From contig OX381720.1 in NCBI GenBank assembly GCA_947462335.1, forward strand, positions 49,222,481 to 49,286,480: a stretch of DNA of 64,000 nucleotides, given 5' to 3'. How positions within the stretch are numbered: position 1 is the first letter of the stretch; the number at the start of each line of letters is the position of its first letter. Of this stretch, positions 54,288-64,000 are shown piece after piece. The position numbers and the translations under genes were made by a program. This DNA is from Harmothoe impar. Lineage: Eukaryota; Annelida; Polychaeta; Phyllodocida; Polynoidae. The notes beneath the pieces are model-generated. The model worked only from the letters and a program-made list of their open reading frames with translations, was not told the DNA's origin and did no database searches.

Positions 54288-55511
54288 TTACAGCAGAACT
54301 ATAACACTAAGTGACCGACCCCTACCGGCAGACCTTGCGGCAGGAGCGACACTTCCGGTTCCCACTTCCGCTTCTAAGTGAGCTGCTATGGTCTGGGCCG
54401 ACAGCCGTAGAACCGCATCTAATAAGTCTCCTACTGATGACTAGATGCAAACAAAAACGCCGATGCTTGAACCAACGTACACACCTTATGCTTTCATGGT
54501 TTACTACTGGATGCCATAGCTCAGATATGAATGGGACCCCGTACATACGCATTGGATACAGGCAGGCTAAATCTTTAAAGCAAACTGAAAAGTGCAATAT
54601 AAATGTTAATAAGTTTGTAATAAAGTAATAGATCCTCCATATTACTTGCAGTAGGCTATTGCTAGGTCTCTCTAAAATATGCTGTTGTGCAACAATTTCC
54701 GGGACAGACAAAACCCATGTGCGGGTTATACATAACTGCAAGTTTGGTAGTGCGGGTTATAAAAGGATTTCTAGAAGTATACTACAGTCCCAAATTGGCT
54801 AAAAAGTAGCTAAATTCAGACCCAAGTGCGGTTTGTATATCACTCACAGTCTAAGTGCGGGTTATACAAGGGGTGCGGGTTGTACACTAGACATTACGGC
54901 ATATCAGACACAACATGTACCGTAGCGTGGCTGTGATAGTAGCCTGGTATAACTGAGTTGTGTGTAGAACATGCTCATATCCGCCAACTACCCAATACTT
55001 TGCCTTTATTGGTTCGACCACCGACTGCGCTCTTTGTCGTGATCGGAATAAGCCCTTCCGCGTGGCAATGTATAACCAGGGCCCCTTATAGCATATATAA
55101 GGTCCTACAACTACATTATGTATAAGTCTCAGTGTGGTATGGCATTCATAAAAGGCAATAAGTGTGGCTACACGATATGACATTGTGGGCCTCAATACCC
55201 AATGGTGCATACAGGGCACACAATAAGGTATACATGTGGCCCAATACAGCCACGGTGAGGAAGACAGTGAGTTCCTCATCACTGACAATGTGCTTAGTAT
55301 ACATTGGGTAGGATCCCGCAGGTAGTGCCTTAGGCAAAAGAAGGTGTGTTTCAGGATAGGTTGGAAGGCAGCTGGATTGTTATTAGTGGTATTGGAGGAG
55401 GGAGTTGGTCTAGGGATCTATGCATATCTGCAAGCCGCTATAGCTACCCAGGATGCACTGCATGAATTGCCAGTGTCTTGTAAACTTGTAGGCATGGTTA
55501 TGTAATTACCA
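54288..55511. other. No gene; scattered 'gcgggttatac' repeats at 54720-54890
   Basis: 'gtgcgggttata' occurs four times in 170 bp with 'tactacagtccc', resembling ends of mariner/pogo-type MITEs also seen near 20870 and 62735. The 133-139-codon minus frames have no domain. Confidence 0.4.
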
Positions 55512-55562
55512 TTAAGCATAGTTCAAGTTCAGAAACGTTTGTATTTTGCTAGGCTCAGGTGT
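55512..55562 (-). mobile_element. LINE 3' tail fragment
   Basis: The minus strand reads 'gagcctagcaaaatacaaac' then 'gtttctgaacttgaact', close to the end of LINE copy 1 ('gtctaggcaaaataaaaac'). Confidence 0.55.
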
Positions 55563-55827
55563 AGTTGTATATAACATTAGCTCTCCTCATAAGCATGTGG
55601 TGTGTGTGTAAATTCTGGTACTACTACCTCTACATTCTCTAATGCAAACTGATGACATCCCTCTCTCACTGAGCTAAGTTGACCCCTCATTTGGACCTAA
55701 AGTACAGTGTTGATCATTATACATGTATACATTAGCATTACATGTATATGTAGTTTGAACTGTAATAATTATGTCATATGACCTTTGTATGTATGATGTC
55801 TACTTTCACAATCTCAAGAGCTGGTAT

Positions 55828-56042
55828 GTGCCTCTACATGGGTACCCACGATTTTGACCGTGTCGCTGTGTCGATTTTTAGCAGAAGAACCATGCCATTG
55901 TGTCGAATTTTAGGTATATAAGAACATAGAGAAAATTTCCTGTGGGTCGATTTTTACCTCTAATATTCCTATGTCCGTCGATTTTTAAAAAGGCCTAAAA
56001 CGACCGTGTCGCCCGTGTCGATTTTTACCCATGTAGAGGCAC
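55828..56042. mobile_element. MITE, 215 bp, 17-bp perfect TIR, 6-bp duplication
   Basis: The ends 'gtgcctctacatgggta' and 'tacccatgtagaggcac' are exact inverted repeats. TGGTAT flanks both sides. Subterminal 'cgaccgtgtcgcccgtgtcg'-type blocks and 'gtcgatttttac' recur in both halves. The 'aaaaatcgacac' motif is similar to the repeats at 37733 and 60563. Confidence 0.82.
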
Positions 56043-56547
56043 TGGTATGGTAATTGTATTTCACATACATAATTATATACAGCCAGTTCAGAGACCATTC
56101 CCATGATATCACTGGGTTCCATTTATCAGTGCAATATAATGCATGCATGAACTGCGCGGGGCACAGCTTTGTCAGGATCCGCGGCAGGTCCATCATGTAA
56201 ATCTGGACGTCAATATCCACCCTGCGGGGCTAGAGAAGTATAATAACACCTGTTGCCCAGAGGTCAGCACAGCAATGGTATAATACGATCAATATAACAT
56301 GGTATGTCCCGGATTTATGTTTATACCACACATGGGGGGGGGAAGATAAAAGGACACACCTGTTTGTATAATACACACAAAATAATCACCACTGGTGTGG
56401 CAAACAATCAAGGAGCAATGAAGGCAGATAAATTATAGTTACAGTAGTTACGCGTGACAAGCTGCATTAGTGTCATAAGCCTTGGACAATGGTATATTAT
56501 TAACACTTGTACAGCAAGTCACTTGTACCATACCTATTACTTTTAGC

Positions 56548-56765
56548 ACAGCGGGCATTGAGAACAAAGCATTTCACACCTCTTGTATACTGCATACAGC
56601 TAGTGGTATCAATAAGTTATAGGCCTTGTACCAAGATGTAGGGGTATTCATAGGAGTAGTTATAGGGCGTGTACCAAGCTGTACGCAAAATATAAGGCTC
56701 CATTCACTGTATTTCGCGTACAGCTTGGTACACGTATATCTATTCACGTCCTATAACTACTACAT
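56548..56765. mobile_element. Hairpin element, 'accaagctgta' family, copy 2
   Basis: 'gagaacaaagcatttcacac' to 'cagctagtggtatcaataag' matches copy 1. The arms 'gtaccaagctgtacgc' and 'gcgtacagcttggtac' are inverted. Confidence 0.7.
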
Positions 56766-57487
56766 ACATGAGTTGCCATCGAATAAACTGTGTAGATCGA
56801 CGCTTAGTTTTGTGTCGAGAAATCATTACAAATTCAAGATCCCAACCCCTGGAACTTGACGCAGGGGTTGGGAGTGGCAGACCCACCCCTACTGCACCCA
56901 CATACTGCCACAGCACAATTACAGCTACAGGCCTCATCATTGATCTCACTGACCTTTGACCTCTACTCTGATTGGTTGTTCACTAGGCCAATAGACTGTA
57001 ACTAAACTATTCGCGGTCTAGGCTAAAGTGGTTGGGTTTCAGTGTGGGTTTGAGCTCAGAGAGGGTTTATAGCAATAGGGTAGTCGCTTCTGGGCATACA
57101 GGGGTGGGAGATTATTGAATGAAGATTTAGTTGTAGCTTTATAAGTGGAATAGCATTCATAAATGTGGTGTTTCTGCTGATGGGATGTGGGCACATTGAA
57201 ATATAATGGCATGGCAGATAGCTCTGTACCATGCAAAGGGGGCCTTACACCTTGTGCCTGTGGCAAATTGCTGACTTGCATAATTGAATTATTTTCTTGC
57301 AACTATGGCAGTAACCTTCCACGATGGAATACTTAATTACAATGTATTTACTCTCAGTAAAGCATGCATTGTGTCATTTGTGAGGTATGAAATATGATAA
57401 AGGACAGCGTACCCCAGGCTTCACTCAAGTACAGCATTTACCCTTTGAGCTCCATTCATATTATGCATACTTGGCTGGTATGATGTG

Positions 57488-57625
57488 TTAGATAGACTAC
57501 ACCTGGACACGGTTCTTCCATATACCCACTGCCCCACAGGGTCAAGACGAGGTGTTATACACCGAGTCGCTGACCAGTGGGCAGTGATTATATGTGGACG
57601 GACCCTGGCCAGGTGTCGTCTATCT
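57488..57625. mobile_element. Hairpin MITE, 'tagactacacctg' family, copy 2
   Basis: 'tagatagactacacctgg' is inverted as 'ccaggtgtcgtctatctg', with inner 'ccactgccccacagggtcaa' and 'accagtgggcagtg'. It matches 38106-38241. Confidence 0.75.
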
Positions 57626-57633
57626 GAATTAAC

Positions 57634-57797
57634 CCTCGGTTATGTTAGGGTATGCGATATACCCAACGTGTGAAGCCTTTGTCTCAGCTGTCCACCGTGG
57701 GTTGAATAACATTAAACCACAGCGGAGGGGTAAGACAAAGGACTTCGCACCTTGGGTATATCGTATACCCTAACATAACCTTACTGCTGTGGTTTAA
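57634..57797. mobile_element. Hairpin unit, 'ttatgttagggtat' family
   Basis: 'ggttatgttagggtatgcga' to 'tatacccaacg' is inverted as 'gggtatatcgtataccctaa' to 'cataacc'. 'gcctttgtctcagc' pairs roughly with 'taagacaaaggac'. The left half recurs at 38248-38305 after the other MITE copy. Confidence 0.7.
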
Positions 57798-57798
57798 A

Positions 57799-57941
57799 AT
57801 AGATAGACAATGGTTATGAAAAGGTAAGGAGGATTAACCACAGCTTGCTGGTAGGGCGACTTGGGCTTCGCCCTCGTCTGGCCCCCACCAGCAAGCTGTG
57901 GTTAATTCTACATACCTTTTCATAACCATAGTCTATCTATT
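57799..57941. mobile_element. Hairpin MITE, 'tagactatggttatga' family, copy 5 (best preserved)
   Basis: 143 bp with nearly perfect arms of about 60 bp: 'atagatagacaatggttatg' with 'cataaccatagtctatctat', and 'ttaaccacagcttgctggt' with 'accagcaagctgtggttaa'. Confidence 0.8.
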
Positions 57942-58040
57942 ACATGTACTATAATAGTACATTGTACAGCACATGTGGTATATTGCTATTCCCCTGATTC
58001 ATTTTACAGCGGTTTCTGTAGAAGCCGCCGCGGACTGTTC

Positions 58041-58229
58041 TCTTACAACACCTGTCGTCCTGATACACCTAGGCGAGTAACTCGCCAGGACTGTATTGAT
58101 ACATCATGTCAACCATTCAAGAGTGTATCAACCTCGTAGGGTCCGCATGGTTAACGAAGACATACCTGACATTCGTGTATCATAATGACAAAGGTCATCA
58201 TAAATCACCATGCCGTCCTTAAGGGGTTT
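58041..58229. mobile_element. TTAA-type MITE
   Basis: 'ggcgagtaactcgcc', 'gatacatcatgtcaaccatt' and 'catgccgtccttaagggg' match the family. Confidence 0.5.
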
Positions 58230-58433
58230 AGGTAGACAGAGGTTCATACATAATAAATCAATTTCATTACTACATGACCTTTTTTGCTTTAATTAGTGTT
58301 TGCTGTGGCGTTCAGCCTCTGCGGATCGTGGTGTGGACGGTCGTCATGGTGATGGTATAGGTTAGGTGTATGTGTAACTATGGTAACACCCAGAGCCACA
58401 CCCAGGAGACACGCAACCACCTGTCTTAGATAC

Positions 58434-58645
58434 CTAACCCTGTAAGGACGGCATCACATCTCAAGGCTTTATGATACTATGTCCAGGTGTCGTCATGATG
58501 CATGCACGTAGACAGCGCCAGGCAGTAACCCTTCTGCATGAATGCATCATGCCAAAGGGTCGGCATGATGCACCAATCCACTGCAGGATGAGTTACTCGC
58601 CATATATCAAACCATTAAAGCATTGTGCTGACGTTAAATGGTTAA
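58434..58645. mobile_element. TTAA-type MITE
   Basis: Left end 'ctaaccctgtaaggacggc', right end 'ttaaagcattgtgc...ggttaa' (TTAA at 58642-58645). Internal 'gtcgtcatgatgcatgcacg' and 'gaatgcatcatgccaaaggg' match. Confidence 0.6.
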
Positions 58646-58678
58646 CGTCCCAGGCTGCCCGTGCTACCTGTGGACATG

Positions 58679-58938
58679 CACACAGAAAAGTAAAAGTGTC
58701 AACTGTGTCTCCCACGTGGCTCTGGTAAAATAGAGAGTCAAACAGCTAATGACTCTGCTTATATGAAGGGTCAACTTGAGTTGACTCTCTACCATTAGTG
58801 TCAACTTGAGTTGACTCTCTACTATCAGTGTCAACCCAGTGTTGACCCTTCTTATAAGCAGAGTCAATAGCTGTTTGACACTCCATTTTACCAGAGCCAC
58901 CTGGGAGACACAGTTGACTCCTTTACTTTTCTGTGTGT
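58679..58938. mobile_element. Foldback element, ~95-bp arms, with internal repeats
   Basis: 'cacagaaaagtaaaagtgtc' is inverted as 'ctcctttacttttctgtg', and 'cacgtggctctggtaaaat' as 'attttaccagagccacctg'. The loop repeats 'tcaacttgagttgactctct' twice, itself a palindrome. Confidence 0.78.
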
Positions 58939-59054
58939 GGGTGTACAGATGTACCTCCTCACCACCAGGTCACGTGGGCAGGTCACGTGTAGAAACGGAC
59001 GCCGCACCTTACGGAGCATGTATAAACCACAGAGTCACATGGTCATAAGACGGG

Positions 59055-59325
59055 CTAACCCTTTATGGACCGCATAGTGCTTTAATGTGCTACGTCCTTT
59101 TCGTCAAGATTCCTGCAAACAGCCCTGACGAGTTTTTGCCTCATCTACGACTTGTCGGTGCTGCATTCACGTATCATGCCGGCTCAATACACTCATGAAG
59201 GGTAGGTCGTCATGGTGTATGAATGCATCCCTGGTGAGTAGACTAGCCAAGGTTGCATTCATGCATCATGACGACCAAGGACAAAACAAGTTAAAGCACC
59301 ATGTAGCCATGTAGTTGAACGTCAA
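59055..59325. mobile_element. TTAA-type MITE
   Basis: The left end is 'ctaaccctttatggaccgc' followed by 'atagtgctttaatgtgc'. Internal 'gtcgtcatggtgtatgaatg' and 'gcattcatgcatcatgacga' match. The right end is diverged. Confidence 0.55.
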
Positions 59326-59485
59326 ACAAGCCTCATGTTATGGTCTCTGCTAAATGTGTTTTTGGCGGGTTTTTTTTTGTATTTAAAGTTAATGGCATAG
59401 GCCTGTATATTAATGGGACGGATCGAGCTAGGGGGTTGCAGCACCCATCCCCATTTTCTGTTGTTTATATCCATGGCTACATGTA

Positions 59486-59646
59486 CAGTCGGCCCTCACT
59501 TCTTCCAATTTGAAAATGCAACTTAGGAAAATATTCCGAGGAAGCAAATCATCCAAGGAATTCACTCCAAATATATTGTCCATATAAAGACAGTTGCAAG
59601 GAACAGTCTGAGGAAGTGAGGGATCCGAGGTAGTGAGGGTCGACTG
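59486..59646. mobile_element. Pogo/Tigger-like MITE, 161 bp
   Basis: 'cagtcggccctcacttcttc' and 'ggtagtgagggtcgactg' are inverted ends, preceded by TA. 'gaggaagcaaatc' and 'gaggaagtgaggg' occur inside. TIRs of the form CAGTCG-CCCTC are typical of pogo-type elements; the assignment is inferred. Confidence 0.65.
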
Positions 59647-59726
59647 TGAATCATTTAATAGGCACGTGGAGTCAGCATGCAGCCCACACCTTGTGGCCCA
59701 TTCAGACGGAGGATGTGGTAGCGTAA

Positions 59727-60011
59727 GGTCTATGTAAAAGGTTTGTTTCAGGTTACCTGACCGACCCTATCAAATAGGGCCGACCCTGCTTTTTTATGCA
59801 ATTTTGAAGAAATTTTTATATTTTTACACATTCTTTGGGTCAATTTTAAGTTTTCCAAAATTCTGAAAAAATCTTTCCATTTTTACACTTTTTTGTTCGA
59901 TTTAAAGGTATTGTAGAGGGCTGTAAAAAAAAGGTTTAAAAAAACGACCTACCGACCCTACACTTTCTGCCCATGTTACCTGAAACAAACCTCTTTTTTT
60001 TAAATGTGGCC
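59727..60011. mobile_element. PIF/Harbinger-type MITE, copy 6 (TAA duplication)
   Basis: TAA at 59724-59726 and 60012-60014. 'ggtttgtttcaggttacctg' and 'catgttacctgaaacaaacc' are the inner TIR parts. The extra 'ggtattgtagagggctgtaa' block is shared with copy 4. Confidence 0.8.
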
Positions 60012-60249
60012 TAACCAGCACAACCCATACACGGGGGTACATGGGGAAGCTTTCTACATAGAACGATGCCGTCATCGTGTATTTATTATATACAAACACG
60101 GATATAGTATTATCACTATATAAACTAAAGGGGAATACAAAAAAACTCACCTACTGCAAGCGGATATCGGTGTGTTGGTATATATCCATTCTGCCTAAAT
60201 CTAACATGGTGCGTGAACTACAGAGATTCCATGTGTCTCCAACACCACG

Positions 60250-60528
60250 CTAACCTTTTAAGGGCCGCATAGCACTTTAAACCCGCAGGTCTCGGTACTC
60301 CTCCAGCGGCAGTCGGTGTGGAGTCGGGACAGGTACTCAGTACTATATATAGGGGCACTGGGCCTTTAATGTGCTATGCTACATGGACGCAACTCCCCAG
60401 GGCTGCATTCACACTCCCTATCAGTGTGTTGAAACTGTGGTTTCTTCACACTGACATTTCACTCATTACCGTAAGAACACCATTACCACCCAATGCACTA
60501 AGGTAGTACGCTGCCTTTAAAGAGCTAA
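60250..60528. mobile_element. TTAA-type MITE (CTAA edges)
   Basis: 'ctaaccttttaagggccgca' at the left and 'gctgcctttaaagagctaa' at the right. CTAA is present at both edges. The interior has diverged, but 'gggctgcattcac' remains. Confidence 0.55.
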
Positions 60529-60562
60529 CACTGACCATGTAGCGGGTAGTATAGGTGTGGAC

Positions 60563-60745
60563 CACTAAATTCGACATGGCGACATGGCTGTTTTTTGGCC
60601 TAGTGACATGCGACATGAGGAATATCAGAGATAGTGACATGGGACATGGGAATTTCTTAAAATCGACAGGGTGACATGGCTATTTCTTAAAATCGACAGG
60701 GCGACATGGTCATTTCTTAAAATCGACATGGGAAATTTGGACCCC
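60563..60745. repeat. 'Gacatggg' dispersed repeat, copy 2
   Basis: 'aaattcgacatggcgacatg', three 'tttcttaaaatcgaca' blocks and a terminal C run match 37733-37925. Confidence 0.7.
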
Positions 60746-60924
60746 CCCATCCAGACCCCCGGTAGTGGCCGTTTGCTAGGTTGTTATCTACAGGTCTGCT
60801 GACCACAGGTCAACACTATCACATCTGGTACACCTGCCTGCCCGCCCCGTGCACCCGATAACATGGTCCGTACAGCACCAGGTCATTACGTGTTATACAT
60901 GTCTCAGTATGGCATGCAGCTGTG

Positions 60925-61075
60925 AACCCTTAAATGCTTTGGTGCATCATGCCGACCATTAGAGAGGGTATCAAGCCTGGAGGGTCGGCATGATGCATTC
61001 ATGCAACACTGACAAGTTACTTGCCTGTGTTTGATACGTGCACTGATTCATGATGACAAAGGGCATGGTCCGTAT
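60925..61075. mobile_element. TTAA-type MITE
   Basis: 'gaacccttaaatgctttggt' then 'gcatcatgccgaccattaga' and 'gggtcggcatgatgcattca', ending 'gacaaagggcatggtccg'. Confidence 0.5.
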
Positions 61076-61100
61076 TCTGTCTAATTTACTACCCTTATAC

Positions 61101-61260
61101 CACAGCGGGCACAGAGAACAAAGCATTTCACACCTCTTGCATACTGCATACAGCTAGTGGTATAAAGTAGTTATAGGCCTTGTACCAAGCTGTAGGGGTA
61201 TATAAGGCTCCCTTCACAGTATTTCACGTACAGCATGGTACTCGTCCTATAACTACTACT
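61101..61260. mobile_element. Hairpin element, 'accaagctgta' family, copy 3
   Basis: 'cagcgggcacagagaacaaa' to 'agctagtggtataaagtagt' matches the other copies. The arms 'tataggccttgtaccaagct' and 'acagcatggtactcgtccta' are inverted. Confidence 0.68.
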
Positions 61261-61730
61261 TGAACCATTGTTACAAAGGCTTATGTTGCACCAGCCACCC
61301 ATACATACCCTCCCTACACACCTCACCCAATAGCTTTGCTACGTTATGACACGTTTTTTTTACCATGTTTTAGTACCCAGTCAAATAATATTATCATATC
61401 AAAAAGAAGGCCCAGGCAGTAGACCCGATTATATGCATAGCCTGGTGTCAGTTTTATATGTGTTAATATACTATACTTGATGCACATTACTAGCACTCTT
61501 TTATTAAAAAAGAAGTTAATATAGCATGGTTATATCTGTATCATTAGATACATGACAAGCCCATGAGTGTCATGTCTATGTAGACAGGTAATCCCACTCA
61601 ACATACATGACATGTACGTGTTATGTGTGGTTGTTTTTTGGCAGCTTATAGGCCCATGGAGCAAGTAGGCCTATGTATAACTTAAGTGCCCATGCTAAAG
61701 TTGTGTATTATACATTACTCAAATACTTAA

Positions 61731-61970
61731 AGGCCAAAGAAAATGGTTTGTTTCAGGTCACCCGACCGACCCTATCAAAACAGGGCCGACCCTACGTTTT
61801 CTTATGCAATTTTGAAGAAATTTCCATATATTTACCCTTTTTAAAAATCAATTTTAGGGTCTTCGGAGAGGCTGACTAGTACTTTCATGTAAAAAAATGA
61901 AAATAAAAATCCGACCTACCGACCCTATATTTTCTGCCCATGTTACCTGAAACAAACCTTTCTTTCGGCC
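61731..61970. mobile_element. PIF/Harbinger-type MITE, copy 7 (TAA duplication)
   Basis: TAA at 61728-61730 and 61971-61973. 'tggtttgtttcaggtcaccc' and 'gttacctgaaacaaaccttt' lie at the ends. The interior is close to copies 1 and 2. Confidence 0.82.
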
Positions 61971-62155
61971 TAACGTGAATTTGTTATTGTCTTCACCAAG
62001 TTATTCACCTACTGAAACCCCGCCCCCTACAGCATTATATTTGATCCGGTTATTATGCGGCTAGATCCTTGTATAGTGGTATGTTCTGTAAACACCTGGT
62101 ATGGGGAAACCTTCCCGTATAGAGGTTAATTGTTAACCCTTTAAGGGCAGCTGCC

Positions 62156-62535
62156 CAGTGGCAGATTCAGGATTGTCTAGAGGGGGGGGGGGCAATTCTG
62201 GACCTGTCTGGCCAACCTGGAGACACTATTTGTTTCCCGTGAGCGAAGTGCATTAGCTATACTAAGGGGGGTAGGGGGCATGGCCCCCTAGAAAATGTTG
62301 TTGATCTAGACTTGAAATGGTTCATTCTCACACATTTTAGGATACAATATTTTAAGACACAGTCCCCCCCCCCCCATCCAGATCAGAGGCCCTCAGTTAG
62401 GCTCTATGAATCATACCCCACAATCTCATTCCCTCTTTACTTCTGCTTTCTCTTCTCTTCTTCCTCTTTTTTTTTCTGGTGGGGGGGGGGGGGGGCAAGG
62501 CCCGTCGCCCCCCTCCCCTCCTGGATCCGCCAATG
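62156..62535. mobile_element. DNA transposon remnant with CAGTGGCGGATCCAGG-like ends
   Basis: The left end 'cagtggcagattcaggattg' and the reverse complement of the right end, 'cattggcggatccaggaggg', match with few differences. Long G runs lie just inside both ends. The ends look like a widely distributed invertebrate TIR, but I could not assign a superfamily. The 81-85-codon frames here come from the G-rich end. Confidence 0.6.
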
Positions 62536-62974
62536 TCAGCTTAGGTCTCCAATCTAGTGTGCTATTTTATCTCATCAGAATCGTCAAGATACACTATTAT
62601 GCACTTACATTCACGTCTGTCATTATCAGATTCTGTCTGTTGGATTTCACAGTGTATATGTAAATCCCCACGGGTTGTACGGGAATCGAACTCAGCTTTC
62701 ATTTGATACCAAACATGCCTATATATAGGGTGCGGGTTATACGAGGGTTTTTATTACTCTATACAGTACTAAAATCAAGATTTTCGGGAATTCACGATAT
62801 TAAAGATATCATGGAAAGTAGACCATGGGTAAGTGGGATCTAGAGTTATGCCTCCCTAACACCTACCTCGCCTCCCACTCCCGCCAGTAATGACACCGCG
62901 TATAGTGACACATTATACATGACACATTACACAGCACTCCTTACCAAGCATGTATTCCTCAGAACACGGACCTA

Positions 62975-63168
62975 TAGCGAAGTCTCGGATTTCTCCGTAT
63001 GGGCAGCCATTTTAGTTCTGTTCTCGCCATTTATCGTGAGACTTAGGCAGTGACCAGACACTCACACACCATAGCTTCCGGGGAACAGGCTACAATACGA
63101 GAGCAGAACCAAGGTCTCACGAGATTGCTGGTGTCAGTGTAAACAGTGTGGGTGCGGGAACAAGTCCG
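62975..63168 (-). repeat. Dispersed ~200-bp repeat, copy B
   Basis: Reverse-oriented match to 11209-11407: 'acacaccatagcttccgggg', 'aacaggctacaatacgagag', 'gattgctggtgtcagtgt'. Confidence 0.75.
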
Positions 63169-64000
63169 ATCCCGGTAGAGGCCTATACTTAACCATCAGG
63201 ACGTGGGGCAAGGGCCAGTATCACTTCAAGAGTCATATTGAGAGGGGGGGGGGGCTCCCCCTTGAGCTTGTGTTAGAGCTCTAAATAGACATTTGTAATG
63301 CTCTAAATATACATATATTATGCAGTCATATCATAATTATCCAGGCCTACTGTGAATTCCTGAAATCCAAGGACTCCGCTGTAGGACGTCCATCCCTAGA
63401 AAAGACCATTACCCTCATTAAATCCATACACTGAGGGGGAGTGGTTGGCAAGCTTCTCCAGCAGCACTGGGAAATAAAACGGAAATTAAATGAAGAAATC
63501 CAGAGAGGTTCCCTTTGTGAAAATAGGAGCGAATCTAGCCTTGGCTGTCTAACATTTAGACCAGTGCTGGCGAGCGGACTGGGGAGAAGGGGGCGTGGCA
63601 ATTAGCCTTAGTGATCTGGCTGAGGCCTCTTGAGGCTCGCCCCAGACGACCTCGGCCTAGAAGTCGGCCTAGGTGCGGTGGGAAGTAGGCCTGTTTGGCA
63701 ATTAGCACTGGCAGGGTCCGGTGTGACGTGCTGTAGGGAGGTGCTAACTGATGAGCTCTACGGCAGCAGGCCGCTCAGTGATTTAAAGGCCCAATCCATG
63801 CTACCCGTCCAGTGACAGTCACAGTGGAGCGAGGACCGACACACAGGGCCTTTTATAGAGGAGGTGGGGTGTATAAGACATACCGTCTGCATGCAGATTC
63901 ATCAAAATTCAATGACCGCACACACTAGAGGATTTGCAATATCGGGCAATATCGGGCATGTTGTCATGACTGCTGCAAGCCGCTGACAGGGGGTCAGTTG
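63169..64000. other. No gene recognised
   Basis: Short frames (84 codons minus at 63347-63601, 61 codons plus at 63630-63815) overlap no domain. 'gcaatatcgggcaatatcgg' is a local duplication near 63940. Confidence 0.4.

Noticed and set aside
53415..54314. 299-codon frame encoding an 11-residue repeat protein
   Set aside because: The 33-bp unit keeps the frame open automatically; a second frame of 276 codons is open too, and no flanking coding sequence was seen.
54322..54741. 139-codon minus-strand frame
   Set aside because: It has no recognisable domain, overlaps a 105-codon plus frame and runs into the array edge.
62665..62700. tRNA gene suggested by B-box-like 'gttcgattccc' on the minus strand
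   Set aside because: No A box, anticodon arm or acceptor pairing was found at tRNA spacing.

Overview
Animal nuclear DNA, almost certainly from an invertebrate. There are no operons or dense reading frames. The window is packed with tandem minisatellites, short inverted-repeat (MITE) transposons and two non-LTR (LINE) retrotransposons. The repeat style suggests a marine invertebrate such as a cephalochordate or lophotrochozoan, but nothing here fixes the species. I could not support a single host protein-coding gene. All convincing coding sequence belongs to the two LINEs.

Layout. 1-6.9 kb: a 43-bp minisatellite, two hairpin MITEs, and a 1.96-kb DNA transposon (1317-3279) with 17-bp terminal inverted repeats inserted into an older MITE. 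7-10.1 kb: two large minisatellites (~60 bp and 34 bp). 10.4-22.8 kb: mariner-, Harbinger-, hAT- and TTAA-type MITEs, a 918-bp TIR element and large foldback elements. 23.1-30.2 kb: LINE copy 1, decayed. 30.8-37 kb: three minisatellites and a short retroposon. 37.7-41 kb: MITEs, some nested. 41.2-49.07 kb: LINE copy 2, apparently intact. 49-54.3 kb: a foldback element and two minisatellites, each interrupted by a transposon. 54.3-64 kb: a dense field of MITEs.

Main result. Both LINEs are on the + strand, belong to clearly different subfamilies and share a three-ORF plan. ORF1 is a coiled coil plus an L1-ORF1-like RNA-binding (RRM-type) region, fused to a complete NADAR domain (YbiA-like N-glycosidase family, linked to NAD/ADP-ribose chemistry). 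ORF2 is a ~220-residue protein that resembles an SGNH hydrolase but has Arg where the nucleophilic Ser should be. ORF3 is an AP-type endonuclease plus reverse transcriptase. Both copies carry a GC-rich, CCAAT-bearing segment between ORF1 and ORF2. Both have two hairpins in the 3' UTR whose stems are kept by paired base changes, followed by a (TTGAAC)n tail. In copy 2 all three frames are open, so it could be an active element. A retrotransposon carrying a NADAR domain is the most unusual system in the window; one possible role is to reverse host ADP-ribosylation of nucleic acid or protein.
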